Shown here piece by piece: positions 28,065 through 37,397 of a stretch of DNA of 64,000 bases. The number at the start of each line of letters is the position of its first letter. Position 1 is the stretch's first letter. Source of the stretch: an uncultured Myxococcales bacterium (GTDB lineage Bacteria; Myxococcota_A; UBA9042; CAIXZC01); assembly GCA_903895725.1 (NCBI GenBank), contig CAITUV010000008.1, positions 1 to 64,000 of the forward strand, read 5' to 3'. Below the pieces are notes generated by a model. The model searched no databases, was not told the origin of the DNA, and saw only the letters and a list, made by a program, of their open reading frames with translations. The translations under genes were made by a program, and so were the position numbers.

Positions 28065-29795
28065 ATGATGCGATGGACTCGAGCGATTGCAGGGATGGTT
28101 CTGCTGCTGGCGGTGGGATGCAGTGACGGCGACCCCGGTACGGTTTCGAGCGGCTCTGTCCACCTCAACAAGCCGGGAACCGGCGACCCCACACAGGACA
28201 CCCTGGCCGAGACCGTCGACGACTGGTGGGAGGAGGGCAAAGCCGCTCCGTCTCCGGACGCGGCGGAACCCACCGACGACTCGACGATCGCCCCTCCACA
28301 GCTCGAGAAATGCCAGTCGAACGACCAGTGTGAAAGCGGGTATTGCGTTCCCGGGCCGGACGGCAAGGTCTGCACCGCGCTCTGCAACGACCAGTGCCCC
28401 GAAGGCTGGTCGTGCAAGGAGTTGGATGGCCTGGTCAATCCGCCGTCGATCTGCATCTACCCTCACCTGGTGCTCTGCCGGCCCTGCAAGAGCGACAATG
28501 ACTGTGTGCAGGCCCTCTGGGGAGCGAGCAACCACTGCGTTCCAAGCGGTTCGGAAGGCAGCTTCTGCGGCGTGGAGTGCGATGCCTCGACTCCCTGCCC
28601 CCAGGGGTATGCCTGCAAGTCGGTGACCATTGGCGGAGTCAGTGTCAAGCAGTGCACGCCGACCACAGGCAAGTGCGAGTGTACCGAGACCTTCATCGCC
28701 ATCGGAGCTTCGACGACGTGCAGCGTGTCCAACCCGGTCGGGATGTGCTTCGGGGAGCGCGTGTGCCAGGCAGGGGGGCTGTCCGCCTGCAACGCTTCGA
28801 CGCCGCAGGCCGAGTCATGCAACGGGCTCGACGACAACTGCAACAGCCTCGTGGACGACGGGGCCTCCTGTCCGGCCGGGCAGGAGTGCAAGGGGGGCAA
28901 ATGCGTTGCCGGCTGCCAGCCGGTGAACGGCGGCTGGACTGACTGGTCCTGCAGCCCGTGCCCGGTGCAGTGCGGCCAGGGAACGAAGAGCTGCACGCGT
29001 TCCTGCACCAATCCCGCGCCGTCCTGTGGAGGTGCCGCCTGTACGGGACAACCGACCAAGACCGAATCGTGCACCGCCAACTGCGGCTTCGGCCAGCAGT
29101 GCGTCAATGGGGTCTGCGTCTCGGATCTGTGCAAGCCGGACCCGTGCAACGGCCACGGCTGGTGTATCCCCGACTCGGGGGCATGCATCTGCGACCCGGG
29201 CTACACCGGTGCCAAATGCAAGGATTGCCTCTCACCGTGGTTCTGGAGTGCAGGGGACGGAGCCTGCCGCCCCGCGGCTGGCATCGACGGCACGGAGGGA
29301 GACGACCTCATCGTTGGCACCGCCTCACTGGAGTTCATTCGCGGCCTGGGCGGAAACGACGAGATCAAGGGCATGGAAGGTGACGACTTCGTCAACGGCA
29401 ACATGGGGTCCGACTTCGTCAACGGCAACGTGGGACGGGACGAGGTGCATGGGGGCTCGGAGGCGGATACCTGCCACGGCGGGTCCGAAGACGACTTCGT
29501 CTCCGGTGACGTCGGCGACGACAACGTCTACGGGGACATGGGGAACGACCGCCTGATCGGCGGGCCGGGCAATGACTGGCTCTACGGTGAGGGCGGCAAC
29601 GACTACTACATGATCGATGGCCAGGGAGACGATTACTTCAGCGATACCTCAGGCTCGGATGCTGCCCGCTGCATGGACGGAATCACCGCCGTCAGCGACA
29701 CCATGGTTGGTCCAAACCGGGTGCTGCAGCTCAACACCGGCGGCTCCGTCACCATCCTGAACAACGCCGTGGAGAACGTGTACGGCTGCAAATGA
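28065..29795 (+). CDS. Mosaic lipoprotein: Cys module, TSP1, EGF-like and RTX repeats
   Basis: This 576-residue lipoprotein has lipobox AVGC (Cys18) and a GAGGAGG site. In order it carries the N-terminal Cys module of the CTDC family (about 85-260) ending in a MopE-like CNGLDDNC motif, a TSP1 repeat (about 287-340; GGWTDWSC...CTRSC), an EGF-like domain (about 353-386; CNGHGWCIPDSGACICDPG) and about eleven RTX nonapeptides (about 406-530; GGNDEIKG, GSEDDFVSG, GPGNDWLYG). RTX repeats bind calcium and fold outside the cell, and often mark type I secretion, but here a lipoprotein signal is also present. It is probably a calcium-dependent surface adhesin. No promoter could be chosen confidently in the 230 bp upstream. 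Confidence 0.85.
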   Translation: MMRWTRAIAGMVLLLAVGCSDGDPGTVSSGSVHLNKPGTGDPTQDTLAETVDDWWEEGKAAPSPDAAEPTDDSTIAPPQLEKCQSNDQCESGYCVPGPDGKVCTALCNDQCPEGWSCKELDGLVNPPSICIYPHLVLCRPCKSDNDCVQALWGASNHCVPSGSEGSFCGVECDASTPCPQGYACKSVTIGGVSVKQCTPTTGKCECTETFIAIGASTTCSVSNPVGMCFGERVCQAGGLSACNASTPQAESCNGLDDNCNSLVDDGASCPAGQECKGGKCVAGCQPVNGGWTDWSCSPCPVQCGQGTKSCTRSCTNPAPSCGGAACTGQPTKTESCTANCGFGQQCVNGVCVSDLCKPDPCNGHGWCIPDSGACICDPGYTGAKCKDCLSPWFWSAGDGACRPAAGIDGTEGDDLIVGTASLEFIRGLGGNDEIKGMEGDDFVNGNMGSDFVNGNVGRDEVHGGSEADTCHGGSEDDFVSGDVGDDNVYGDMGNDRLIGGPGNDWLYGEGGNDYYMIDGQGDDYFSDTSGSDAARCMDGITAVSDTMVGPNRVLQLNTGGSVTILNNAVENVYGCK

Positions 29796-29994
29796 TCGGG
29801 GCTGACTGCGAGGGAGGCGGCGGGGCGCTGGATTGCCGGACATCCCGCAAAGGGGCGCACATCGTGCCCGAAAGAGGGACTCACGAAGCGCAGGCAGCTT
29901 GGATCGGACCGGACTGCTGCGACCTGACGGCTCGCCGAATCGTCCCGAGCGCCTTCGAGCCGGGCACCGGACGGACGGTGCGACCGCTGCGAAG

Positions 29995-30023
29995 TTGACC
30001 CCTCCGGCGATGTTCCCTACAAT
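29995..30023 (+). promoter_or_regulatory. Sigma70-like promoter of the putative clan CD peptidase gene
   Basis: TTGACC (29995-30000) and TACAAT (30018-30023) are 17 bp apart, 38 bp before the ATG at 30062. Confidence 0.55.
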
Positions 30024-30061
30024 CCGCAGCACTGGATCCGGCTGGCGCTGGAGGTGTGCGG

Positions 30062-32236
30062 ATGAGCAGAGGGCAGAAGGGGAAGTCGTCCGGCTGCGTG
30101 CTCCTCGGGTGGAGCAACGGTCGGTACCCGTGGAACCGGGGTGGACACGTTCCGGGGCGTGCCCGAGCGACTCTCCTTGTCGTGTCCGTCCTGCTGGCGG
30201 GCTCGTGGACGGAATCGCTGGCATTCTGTGGGGAGCTTGAGCCTTCCAACGACCTCTCGGCCGCGTTCGAGTGGACCGGAGACTCCGGCGGGGGCAAGCC
30301 GAAGGCCGCCGCGGTCGTCGGGCTGGACTTCGACGGCCAGGGTTCGGTCACGGCCATCGCGTTCCAGCCCGGGGAGAGGTGGACGTGCTCCGGCACCTAC
30401 GCCGCGTCTGCAGGCCGCATCGAATTCGATGTTCCGGAGCTGGGCTGGAAGGCTGAGAAGCAGGAGTTTTCTGTCCGGGACGGAGTTCTCACCCTCCCCT
30501 TCCAGGTCTTGACCGACAAGCCCGGAACCTCGACGTGGCGGAGTCTGCCGCCGGCCCGGGCTCCCGGCCTCCGGGCCCTCCAGCTCTTCGACGGCTACGT
30601 CCGGCAGGGGCTGTCGGGCGAGGAGGCGCAGGACCGAGTGGCGTCCGAGCTGACCCGGGAGTTCAGCCGGGCACCAGGTAGGCTGGCTGCCGGCCCGGGC
30701 GGCTCCGCCCCGCTGCCGAAGATAGACGTCCGCACCTTCACGGTCGAAAAGGACTACCGGAATCTACACCTGGCCTACGACGACGGGAACCCGTCCGAAA
30801 TCGTGATGCTCCGGACTTTCCCCCTGGGGCCTCCAGAGCGAACCCCACTTCCCCTGACCCTGCACCCGATCGGTGGGGATCCCCGCTCGCAAAGGCCCTT
30901 CGAGCCGGTCTGCGCCGGGGACAACCCCGGCAAGCTCCTGGCCTGGCTCCTGGTGCCCGGCCTGAACTCGTCCTTCTACAGCTACGAGGGGCCCGTGTTC
31001 AGGGCCGACGGGGCCGTCGCCAACGTCAAGGTCCGAGGGCAGACCAACAACTCCAAGTCCTACGGAATCGACCCCGACCATCACCGCCTGGTCCTCGAGT
31101 GGGCCGGCTACGAGGTCAAACAGGCCATCGACGGCGAGGTCACGCTCAAGGCCGTCGTGGACGCGTTGCGGGCCCAGCCGGGGCTGCTGCTGATTTCCAC
31201 GCACGGGACGATGACGACCAAGGCCATCCAGACGACGCTGGGGCCGGAGCCGAGGACCGTCCCGCTCTTCATGTCCGGCGTGGTGCTCTATGACTACTGG
31301 CAAAAATACGACCGCCCGGAGGACCGGGAGGCCCCATTCCTTCGCGACGAAATGCGGCGCCGCCTTGACGAGCAGGTCGAATCGGTCAAGGAGCTGTTCC
31401 CCGACCTGCCCCCGCCCGGCAACGAGGTCCGCTACCGCATCCTCGAGCGGTACATCAGCCCGATCTGGATCGCGCTCAGCGCCCATTCGGGCCAGATCTG
31501 GCTCGCATACAGTGCGGACTTCCTGCGGCTGGTCGTGGACCATTATCACCTGGATTTCAGCCGGTCGGCCGTGATCGCCTCGGCCTGCGACTCCGCAACC
31601 AACGACGAGGCGGCCCAGGCCCTGCGGCCCAAGGTCTTCTTCGGGTTCAACGCCACCGTGTACATCCGGGCAGCAGCGCGCCTGGAGAAGTTCCTCCTTT
31701 CGGGGATGGCCCGACCGACCTTCAGCGCCCGCGAGATCTTCACCCGTGCCTTCATCATCCTGGGCAACCAGGTGCAGTTCTACATCGAGGACCAGCACCT
31801 GGCCTCCCGCGTCATGGCCGGAGACAACGGGATCCTCTCCCTGCGGGCCTTCGGCAACGAGGGAACGGTCGCACTGACGGGCAAGGATGACTCGGGCACA
31901 CACCTCATGCGCTACCAGCCTTACTCGTCGGTCGTCTTCTGGCTGATGTTCATGAACCGCTGGTCGGCCGACCTCGCGGACGGCCGGAAGGCCCTCGAGG
32001 ATAGTTACACGGTCTACTGGTCGCAGAAGAAGCGTCCCGGCCTGGCCAACGCCTATGCCATGCAGGGGATCGTGGGAGACCACTTCCCGGAGAAGGACGA
32101 GGTCGCACTTGCCACCCAGGCCGTCACCGGCTCATCGAGCTTCGTCGAGCGCGTCATCAACGGCCGCTTCACGCTGAACGACGGGCCCAAGCGCCCCTCC
32201 CTCAATCCACCTCCCTGGGACAAGAAGAAGAAGTAG
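30062..32236 (+). CDS. Putative secreted clan CD (caspase/CHAT-like) cysteine peptidase
   Basis: This 724-residue protein has an N-terminal signal (TLLVVSVLLAGSWTESLA near residues 38-55) after a basic leader. A long region of unknown fold precedes a caspase-like domain in which the clan CD dyad is visible: His381 in LLLISTHGTM and Cys509 in AVIASACDSA, each after a hydrophobic strand as in CHAT, gingipain and separase peptidases. The following segment (KVFFGFNATV) fits the next strand. The C-terminus ends in a Lys run (KKKK). The start at 30062 has a GGAGG site 7 bp upstream; an in-frame GTG at 30056 is less likely. If active it would cleave proteins after a specific P1 residue outside the cytoplasm. 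The family call rests on motif pattern only. Confidence 0.6.
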   Translation: MSRGQKGKSSGCVLLGWSNGRYPWNRGGHVPGRARATLLVVSVLLAGSWTESLAFCGELEPSNDLSAAFEWTGDSGGGKPKAAAVVGLDFDGQGSVTAIAFQPGERWTCSGTYAASAGRIEFDVPELGWKAEKQEFSVRDGVLTLPFQVLTDKPGTSTWRSLPPARAPGLRALQLFDGYVRQGLSGEEAQDRVASELTREFSRAPGRLAAGPGGSAPLPKIDVRTFTVEKDYRNLHLAYDDGNPSEIVMLRTFPLGPPERTPLPLTLHPIGGDPRSQRPFEPVCAGDNPGKLLAWLLVPGLNSSFYSYEGPVFRADGAVANVKVRGQTNNSKSYGIDPDHHRLVLEWAGYEVKQAIDGEVTLKAVVDALRAQPGLLLISTHGTMTTKAIQTTLGPEPRTVPLFMSGVVLYDYWQKYDRPEDREAPFLRDEMRRRLDEQVESVKELFPDLPPPGNEVRYRILERYISPIWIALSAHSGQIWLAYSADFLRLVVDHYHLDFSRSAVIASACDSATNDEAAQALRPKVFFGFNATVYIRAAARLEKFLLSGMARPTFSAREIFTRAFIILGNQVQFYIEDQHLASRVMAGDNGILSLRAFGNEGTVALTGKDDSGTHLMRYQPYSSVVFWLMFMNRWSADLADGRKALEDSYTVYWSQKKRPGLANAYAMQGIVGDHFPEKDEVALATQAVTGSSSFVERVINGRFTLNDGPKRPSLNPPPWDKKKK

Positions 32237-32353
32237 CGGGGCGGTGCATCCTCCAGGCTTGACGCTCCCGTGACGCAATCCCCTGCCATCGATGGTGGGT
32301 GCGGACCTCAGCCGATGACTGCCGCTCGACCGCCCCACTGCGACCGGGCTCGA

Positions 32354-32382
32354 TTGACAGCGGATTCGCACAGCGCGATAAC
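32354..32382 (+). promoter_or_regulatory. Sigma70 promoter of the potassium transporter riboswitch transcript
   Basis: A consensus TTGACA (32354-32359) and GATAAC (32377-32382) are separated by 17 bp. The predicted start, about 32389, coincides with the 5' end of the riboswitch aptamer. Confidence 0.65.
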
Positions 32383-32388
32383 GTACTC

Positions 32389-32558
32389 ACGCCGAGTTCC
32401 ACCGCGGATGACGGTGGAAGCGGGGGACCCAAGTTCCCGGGGCGCATCGCCGCAAGGCGTAGGACACTCTTCCGTCCGAGCCCGTCAGCTAACCTCGTAG
32501 GCGTGGAAGAGGAGCCCTCCCAGGGGTTGGAGGCTACTCCTCGTCACTCATTGGGAGG
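32389..32558 (+). promoter_or_regulatory. Cyclic-di-AMP riboswitch (ydaO-yuaA type) controlling a K+ transporter
   Basis: The leader contains the conserved blocks of the ydaO aptamer in the right order: GCGGGGGACCCAA (about 32420-32432), the GGGGCGCATC block, and the hallmark CCGTCAGCTAACCTCGTAGG (32482-32501) flanked by the complementary arms CTCTTCC and GGAAGAG. An expression platform is visible: CCTCCCA (32516-32522) pairs perfectly with TGGGAGG (32552-32558), which contains the ribosome site of the transporter gene. Ligand binding would thus block translation. Cyclic-di-AMP is known to repress potassium uptake genes in other bacteria, so the target gene fits. Aptamer boundaries are approximate (about 32389-32514). 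Confidence 0.88.
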
Positions 32559-32563
32559 TGCGC

Positions 32564-33970
32564 ATGAAGACCGTGGTCTTTCGGTGTCGATCTGTCCTTT
32601 CTCGTCTGCTCCGCCTGGTCTCGATGTTTTGGAGTCTGGTTGCCCGTGTGGCGGCAGCCATCGGCACGCTCCTGACACCCTCGCAGCTGGTCTTTGCCGG
32701 GTATCTGTTCTATGTCCTGTCGGGCTGGGTGCTGCTATGCCTTCCGCTGTCACAGAAATCCACCGGTCCCAGCAGCCTGGACCACCTGTTCACGGCCATG
32801 TCCGCAGTATCCACCACCGGGTTGGCAACGGTCAGCACGGGGGATTCCTACACCTTCATCGGGCAGCTCGTGATCCTGGTCCTGATCCAACTCGGCGGCA
32901 TCGGATACATGACGCTGGGGTCGTTCATCGTTCTGTCCCGGGGGCCCGTCCTCTCGCCCAACCGAACCAAGGCGGCACAGGCCGTGTTCAGCCTGCCCGC
33001 ATCGTTCCGACTCGACGAGTTTATCCGCAGCGTGGTTCGATTCACGGCGGTCATCGAGACGCTCGGAGCGCTGGCCCTCTACCCCATGCTCGTCCAGGGC
33101 GGGGTGCCGGACCCGCTCTGGAGCGCTGTGTTCCACAGCATTTCAGCGTTCTGCACGGCCGGCTTCAGCCTGTACAACGATAGCTTCATGTCGTTTCGCG
33201 CAGACTTCGGAGTCAACGCCACCCTGGCCGCCCTCAGCTACCTGGGTGCGGTCGGCTTCATCGTCTGCCTGGACTTCTGGAACAAGTGGCGAGGTCGAAG
33301 TCAGGCCGTGACCCTGACCAGCCGGATCATCATCTGGGCTACCCTGTGGCTCAGCGTGCTGGGCACGGTCCTCATGTTTGCCACCGAGGTTCCGCTGCAG
33401 GGGATGGCCCCCGCCGATCGGTTGCTCGCTGCCTTCTTCCAGACCATGGCTGCGCTGACCACCGTGGGGTTCAACACCGTCAACATCGGAGAGCTCTCGA
33501 AGGCCTCCGTTCTGCTCCTGATCGTGCTGATGGTCATCGGTGCTTCTCCCTCGGGCACGGGAGGAGGCATCAAGGTGACCACGGTCACGGCAATCCTGGG
33601 AGTGATCCGCAGTGCCATGCGGGGAGAGCGAGACGTGAGATTCTGGGGGCGGACCATTCCGTCCGAGCGGATCTGGATGGCCGTGGCGGGCTTTGGATTC
33701 TACACCTTCATCCTGGTGGCGGGAGTGTACCTGCTGGACCTGACCGAGGCGACTCCGTTCGACCAAAACTTCTTTGAGGCGGCCTCTGCGCTTGGAACCG
33801 TGGGGCTGAGCATGGGCATCACGGCCGGGCTCTCCACCCTGGGCAAGGTGATCATCATCCTGCTGATGTTTGTCGGCCGCGTCGGTCCAGTCACATTCGG
33901 TGCGGCCCTGTTCGTGAGGCCACACGCAGACAGCGGGGCCCACATCGCGGACAGCGATCTGGCCGTCTGA
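32564..33970 (+). CDS. Trk/Ktr-type potassium channel subunit
   Basis: This 468-residue membrane protein has the fourfold M1-P-M2 organisation of the TrkH/KtrB family. The four pore loops each carry the selectivity Gly: STTGLA, CTAGFS, TTVGFN and GTVGLS. It forms the dimeric K+ translocating channel, which normally needs a cytoplasmic RCK partner (KtrA/TrkA); none is encoded nearby. Its length and loop sequences are nearer to KtrB than to E. coli TrkH. The ATG at 32564 lies 5 bp after the GGGAGG ribosome site that is sequestered by the upstream riboswitch hairpin; an in-frame GTG at 32558 overlaps that site. It takes up potassium, driven by Na+ or the membrane potential. Confidence 0.9.
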   Translation: MKTVVFRCRSVLSRLLRLVSMFWSLVARVAAAIGTLLTPSQLVFAGYLFYVLSGWVLLCLPLSQKSTGPSSLDHLFTAMSAVSTTGLATVSTGDSYTFIGQLVILVLIQLGGIGYMTLGSFIVLSRGPVLSPNRTKAAQAVFSLPASFRLDEFIRSVVRFTAVIETLGALALYPMLVQGGVPDPLWSAVFHSISAFCTAGFSLYNDSFMSFRADFGVNATLAALSYLGAVGFIVCLDFWNKWRGRSQAVTLTSRIIIWATLWLSVLGTVLMFATEVPLQGMAPADRLLAAFFQTMAALTTVGFNTVNIGELSKASVLLLIVLMVIGASPSGTGGGIKVTTVTAILGVIRSAMRGERDVRFWGRTIPSERIWMAVAGFGFYTFILVAGVYLLDLTEATPFDQNFFEAASALGTVGLSMGITAGLSTLGKVIIILLMFVGRVGPVTFGAALFVRPHADSGAHIADSDLAV

Positions 33971-34292
33971 ACCCGTTCGATGGCGGTGGGTTCCCCCCCG
34001 GAGACAGCGGCCAGGGCTGAGGTCCGCAGGTCAAGGGGATGCAGATCTCGGACGTGCATCTCGGTCACCACCGTGGGCGTGTTCGTCGCTCAGGGCGCCG
34101 GAACCTTCCTCACCCGCGTCCGGCTCGGCACCTCCAACGGGATCAATCTGATTCGGCGCCACCCTGCCTGTCGGTCGTGCCTCCACGCCGCCGCAGTCCC
34201 CATCCTATCGGATCACTGGACTTATGGGCTTCGAGAATCCTCAGGAGGGGGGACAGTGACAACCGCCCCCTATCTCGCACGGCACCGTCCTG
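33971..34292. other. Intergenic region with no recognised gene
   Basis: This 322-bp stretch lies between the convergent transporter and lipoprotein genes. I see no coding pattern with a ribosome site except a 15-codon GTG frame after AGGAGGGGGG at about 34244-34303 that runs into the lipoprotein 3' end. No clear terminator with a T-run was found. Confidence 0.4.
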
Positions 34293-36554
34293 CTAGGGGG
34301 TAACGCAGATTCCATTCTGGCAGATTTGCCCGTTGGGGGCGCAGTCCATCTGCTGGACACCCTTCACGTTGCACGAGTCGTACCAGAACAACTTGTCGCC
34401 GTCGCAGGCCAGGTGGTCTCCGGCCACGCAGACGCACGATCCCTCCTTGCACTTCTTGCCCCCGGTGCACTCCTCGACCAGTGCGCCCTTCACGTCGCAC
34501 GAGTCGTACCAGTACACCTTCTCGGCATCGCACACCTTGTGGTCTTCGGCTACGCAGACGCACGCAGCATCCTGGCACTTCTTGCCCCCGGTGCACTCCT
34601 CGACCAACGTGCCCTTCACGTCGCACGAGTCGTACCAGTACACCTTCTCGGCATCACATGCCTTGTGGTCTTGGGCCACGCAGACGCACGCACCCTCCTG
34701 ACACACCGTACCCCCGACGCACTCCTCGACCAACGTGCCCTTCAGGTCGCACGAGTCGTACCAGTACACCTTCTCGGCATCACATGCCTTGTGGTCTAGG
34801 GCCACGCAGACGCACGCACCCTCCTTGCACACCGTACCCCCGACGCAGGTGTCGACCAGCTCCCCCTGCACATCACACGAATCGAACCAGTAGACCTCGT
34901 CGTCCACGCACTTCTTGTGGTCCTCAGCCACGCAGACGCAGGTCGCTCCAATGCACACCTTGCCCGCGGTGCACTCCGCCACGAGCTCACCCTGCACGCC
35001 GCACGAGTCGAACCAGTACACACTCTGGTTGGCGCAGTCTTTATGGTCCTTTGGCGTGCAGGCACACACCCCCGCAACACAGGTCTGCCCATCCCCGCAT
35101 GGAGCGCAGGCTTGGCCGTCCTTGCCGCACGCCAGCTCGATGTCGCCCGGCAGGCACTCCTCGCCGCTGCAGCAGCCTTGGCATGTCTCCGCACACGTAG
35201 GCGACGGGGGGACGGGCGCACACCAACACGGATCCTCGCCGAACGTCTCGAAGCCCACAGGGCAGGTGCCCTCCTCGTCGCATTCCGCGGCGCAGAACGT
35301 AGACGCACACTCCCCGTCCAGGCAGACCACCGTCCCCTTGTACTCCGGCGGGCAGTCGGCCGCGGTCTCGCACTTGTCCGGATTGTCCGGGTCGGAGAAG
35401 CTCCCCACGCACTGCAACTCCGCCACGCAGCCCGGCGCATCGGCATTGATCTTCCCGATCGGGCACGGATCACCGGCGACCCCGCTGCCCACGAGCTTCA
35501 CCATGCACTGGCAGACCTTTCCGTCTGCGGACTCAGACGCGGCGAACCCGAGCGGGCAATCCCCCTTGTCGTCGCAGCAGGGGGAGCAGAAGGACGTCGC
35601 ACACTTCCCGCTCAGGCAGATCGGATTGCCCAGCCAGAGGCTCACGGCACAGTCCGCATCCGTCTTGCAGTCGTCCGCTTCTTGCGTGCCCCCGAACCCG
35701 AAGCAGACCGCCCCAGGCGCGCAGTAGTCCTTGTCCGCGTGGATGTCTCCCAGCGGGCAGGGGTCGCCCGGCTTGGCCGTCCCCACGGGATAGCAGTAGC
35801 AGGAAGAACTGGTCTTTCCAGGGACAAACCCGTCCGGGCACTCCCCTTTCTCGTCGCACTTGCCGATGCAGACGGAGAACCCGCAAGCTCCCTCCGTGGT
35901 GCACTCCGGGTTGTACAGGGCCGAGACCCCCGCAGCCACGCACTCGGTGGCGAGCTCGCAGGTGGTATCGGCCATCTGCCCGGCGCAGTAAAGACCAGCC
36001 TGGCACGCGGGACAGCCAACGTGCAACCCCTTGGTCTCGCACGGGTCCCCCAGCTTCCCAGTCCCGTCGCACCCCGGCGTCGGGCAGAGGGCCGAGGGCT
36101 CGCACTCCATCTCTAGACCGCACGTGAAGCCGGCCGCACAGTCGGCATCCTCTTGGCACGCATTCGAGCAGACGCTCTGCATGGCGCCCCCGACGAACTT
36201 GTAGTCCAAACACATGCCCCCCTGCCCGCAATCGATGGATTGCAGGCACGGGGTACAGGCAATGGGCTTGCACTTGACCTCGACCCGATCGCAGTACGGG
36301 CCCTCCGAATACGCACACTCGGGCGAGCACGCCTGGGCGGGAGGCTCCTGGTCCGGCCCCTGGTCAACGGCAGGCACGTCCGCGGGCACATCCACCGACG
36401 GGACATCCCCGGCCTCGGGGAGGCTGTCCCCTCCCGGCACGTCCGCCGCAACGTCCGCCGCTCCGGTCACGTCGCTACTGCCCCCGCCCCCGCTGCACGC
36501 ACCGACCAGCCCCAGCAACGCCACCGCCGTCAACCCCGCCAGAAGCCGTCTCAT
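34293..36554 (-). CDS. Cys-rich lipoprotein with six 42-residue repeats
   Basis: This 753-residue lipoprotein has lipobox VGAC (Cys20) and a GAGGAGGGGG site. A Val/Asp/Pro-rich acidic linker (about 25-75) leads to a Cys-rich region of irregular CP.GF, C.CYP and C..D.DC elements (about 76-495). The last 257 residues are six near-identical 42-residue units with the core CVCVA.DHK.CDAEKVYWYD and a terminal CVTP. Units 3-5 are nearly identical, indicating recent expansion. The N-terminal design (lipobox, acidic spacer, disulfide-rich body) is that of the other surface lipoproteins here. No enzymatic motif was seen; adhesion or matrix function is the best guess. Confidence 0.8.
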   Translation of the reverse strand: MRRLLAGLTAVALLGLVGACSGGGGSSDVTGAADVAADVPGGDSLPEAGDVPSVDVPADVPAVDQGPDQEPPAQACSPECAYSEGPYCDRVEVKCKPIACTPCLQSIDCGQGGMCLDYKFVGGAMQSVCSNACQEDADCAAGFTCGLEMECEPSALCPTPGCDGTGKLGDPCETKGLHVGCPACQAGLYCAGQMADTTCELATECVAAGVSALYNPECTTEGACGFSVCIGKCDEKGECPDGFVPGKTSSSCYCYPVGTAKPGDPCPLGDIHADKDYCAPGAVCFGFGGTQEADDCKTDADCAVSLWLGNPICLSGKCATSFCSPCCDDKGDCPLGFAASESADGKVCQCMVKLVGSGVAGDPCPIGKINADAPGCVAELQCVGSFSDPDNPDKCETAADCPPEYKGTVVCLDGECASTFCAAECDEEGTCPVGFETFGEDPCWCAPVPPSPTCAETCQGCCSGEECLPGDIELACGKDGQACAPCGDGQTCVAGVCACTPKDHKDCANQSVYWFDSCGVQGELVAECTAGKVCIGATCVCVAEDHKKCVDDEVYWFDSCDVQGELVDTCVGGTVCKEGACVCVALDHKACDAEKVYWYDSCDLKGTLVEECVGGTVCQEGACVCVAQDHKACDAEKVYWYDSCDVKGTLVEECTGGKKCQDAACVCVAEDHKVCDAEKVYWYDSCDVKGALVEECTGGKKCKEGSCVCVAGDHLACDGDKLFWYDSCNVKGVQQMDCAPNGQICQNGICVTP
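34296..35066 (-). repeat. Six tandem 126-bp coding repeats
   Basis: The six units encode 42 residues each with fixed Cys spacing. The middle units share long nearly identical DNA (for example the GAGTCGTACCAGTACACC block on the plus strand recurs), so this tract is prone to slippage and copy-number change. Confidence 0.8.
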
Positions 36555-36833
36555 CGCCCCCTCCTCGCCCCATCCGAGGCATGCTCTGCATGATTCCGTC
36601 GCCAGCGGCCACACTGGGTGTCATGCTCCCCGTCCTCCGGAAAGGCCATGGGAATCCCGCATCCAGTGGGGCCATCAGCAATCCCCCCGGTCTTGGATCT
36701 ACACTTGCGCCGGCCCACCCGCAAGGGGTCAATCGAGCGGGTTGGCAGGGGTCCCCGCCGTGCCGGCCTGATGGCATGAATTCAGCACCAGGAACTGCTC
36801 CAGAGACCGCATCGGTAGCCGGGCCTGGTCAGC

Positions 36834-37397
36834 CTACTGGCGTACGCAGCGCACGTCGTACAGGGATGCCCCGTACACGACGTTCAGGGCCCCCTGGCAG
36901 AGGTTGTACACCCAGTATTGCCCGGTATCAGCGGCCTCATCCGAGGTCCAGTACCACGGAGCCCCATCCCACCCCTGCTGCATTTCCAACACGGCCTTGC
37001 ACTGCCCGCCGGGCTGGCTGCTCGGCGTCTGGCATGTCTTGCACGTGTCCGCATTGCAGGTGCTGTCCAGACACCCATCGCCAGCGGGGCATGCCCCGCC
37101 GACCTCCAAATCAGCGCAATCCCTCACCAGACCCCGCGCCTCGGCCACGGTAGGCAGTCGCCAGCCCGACTGCCCCGCGACTGCGGCCGCCTCGCACACG
37201 GCCACGGCCTCGTCCCGCGTCTTCATCGTGCCGACGGGCGTCACTGTCCATGTGAGCCCGGTGACCGGCTCGACGTAGGTCTCCCCCACCACGACCGTCT
37301 CGGGGGCCGCGTCCGCACCGACCTCGGGGATGTACGACTTGGACAAGGTGCTCGACGGCCCCATGCACCACTGGCTCCTCTGGTCGAGAGAGTCCAT
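36834..37397 (-). pseudogene. Truncated Lcl/DUF1566 domain remnant
   Basis: This 187-residue frame matches the C-terminal domain of the large lipoprotein at 59980: GLTWTV, then GWRLPTVAEARGLVRDC, a Cys loop, WYWTSDEA and a terminal RCVRQ. In the intact paralogue this domain follows a signal peptide and about 880 residues; here there is no signal peptide and no ribosome site before the first ATG, so it looks like the 3' end of a lost lipoprotein gene. It lies at the left edge of the accessory island, next to a recombinase-associated gene, which suggests the insertion removed the 5' part. It could still be expressed as a short cytoplasmic protein, but I think that is unlikely. Confidence 0.6.
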
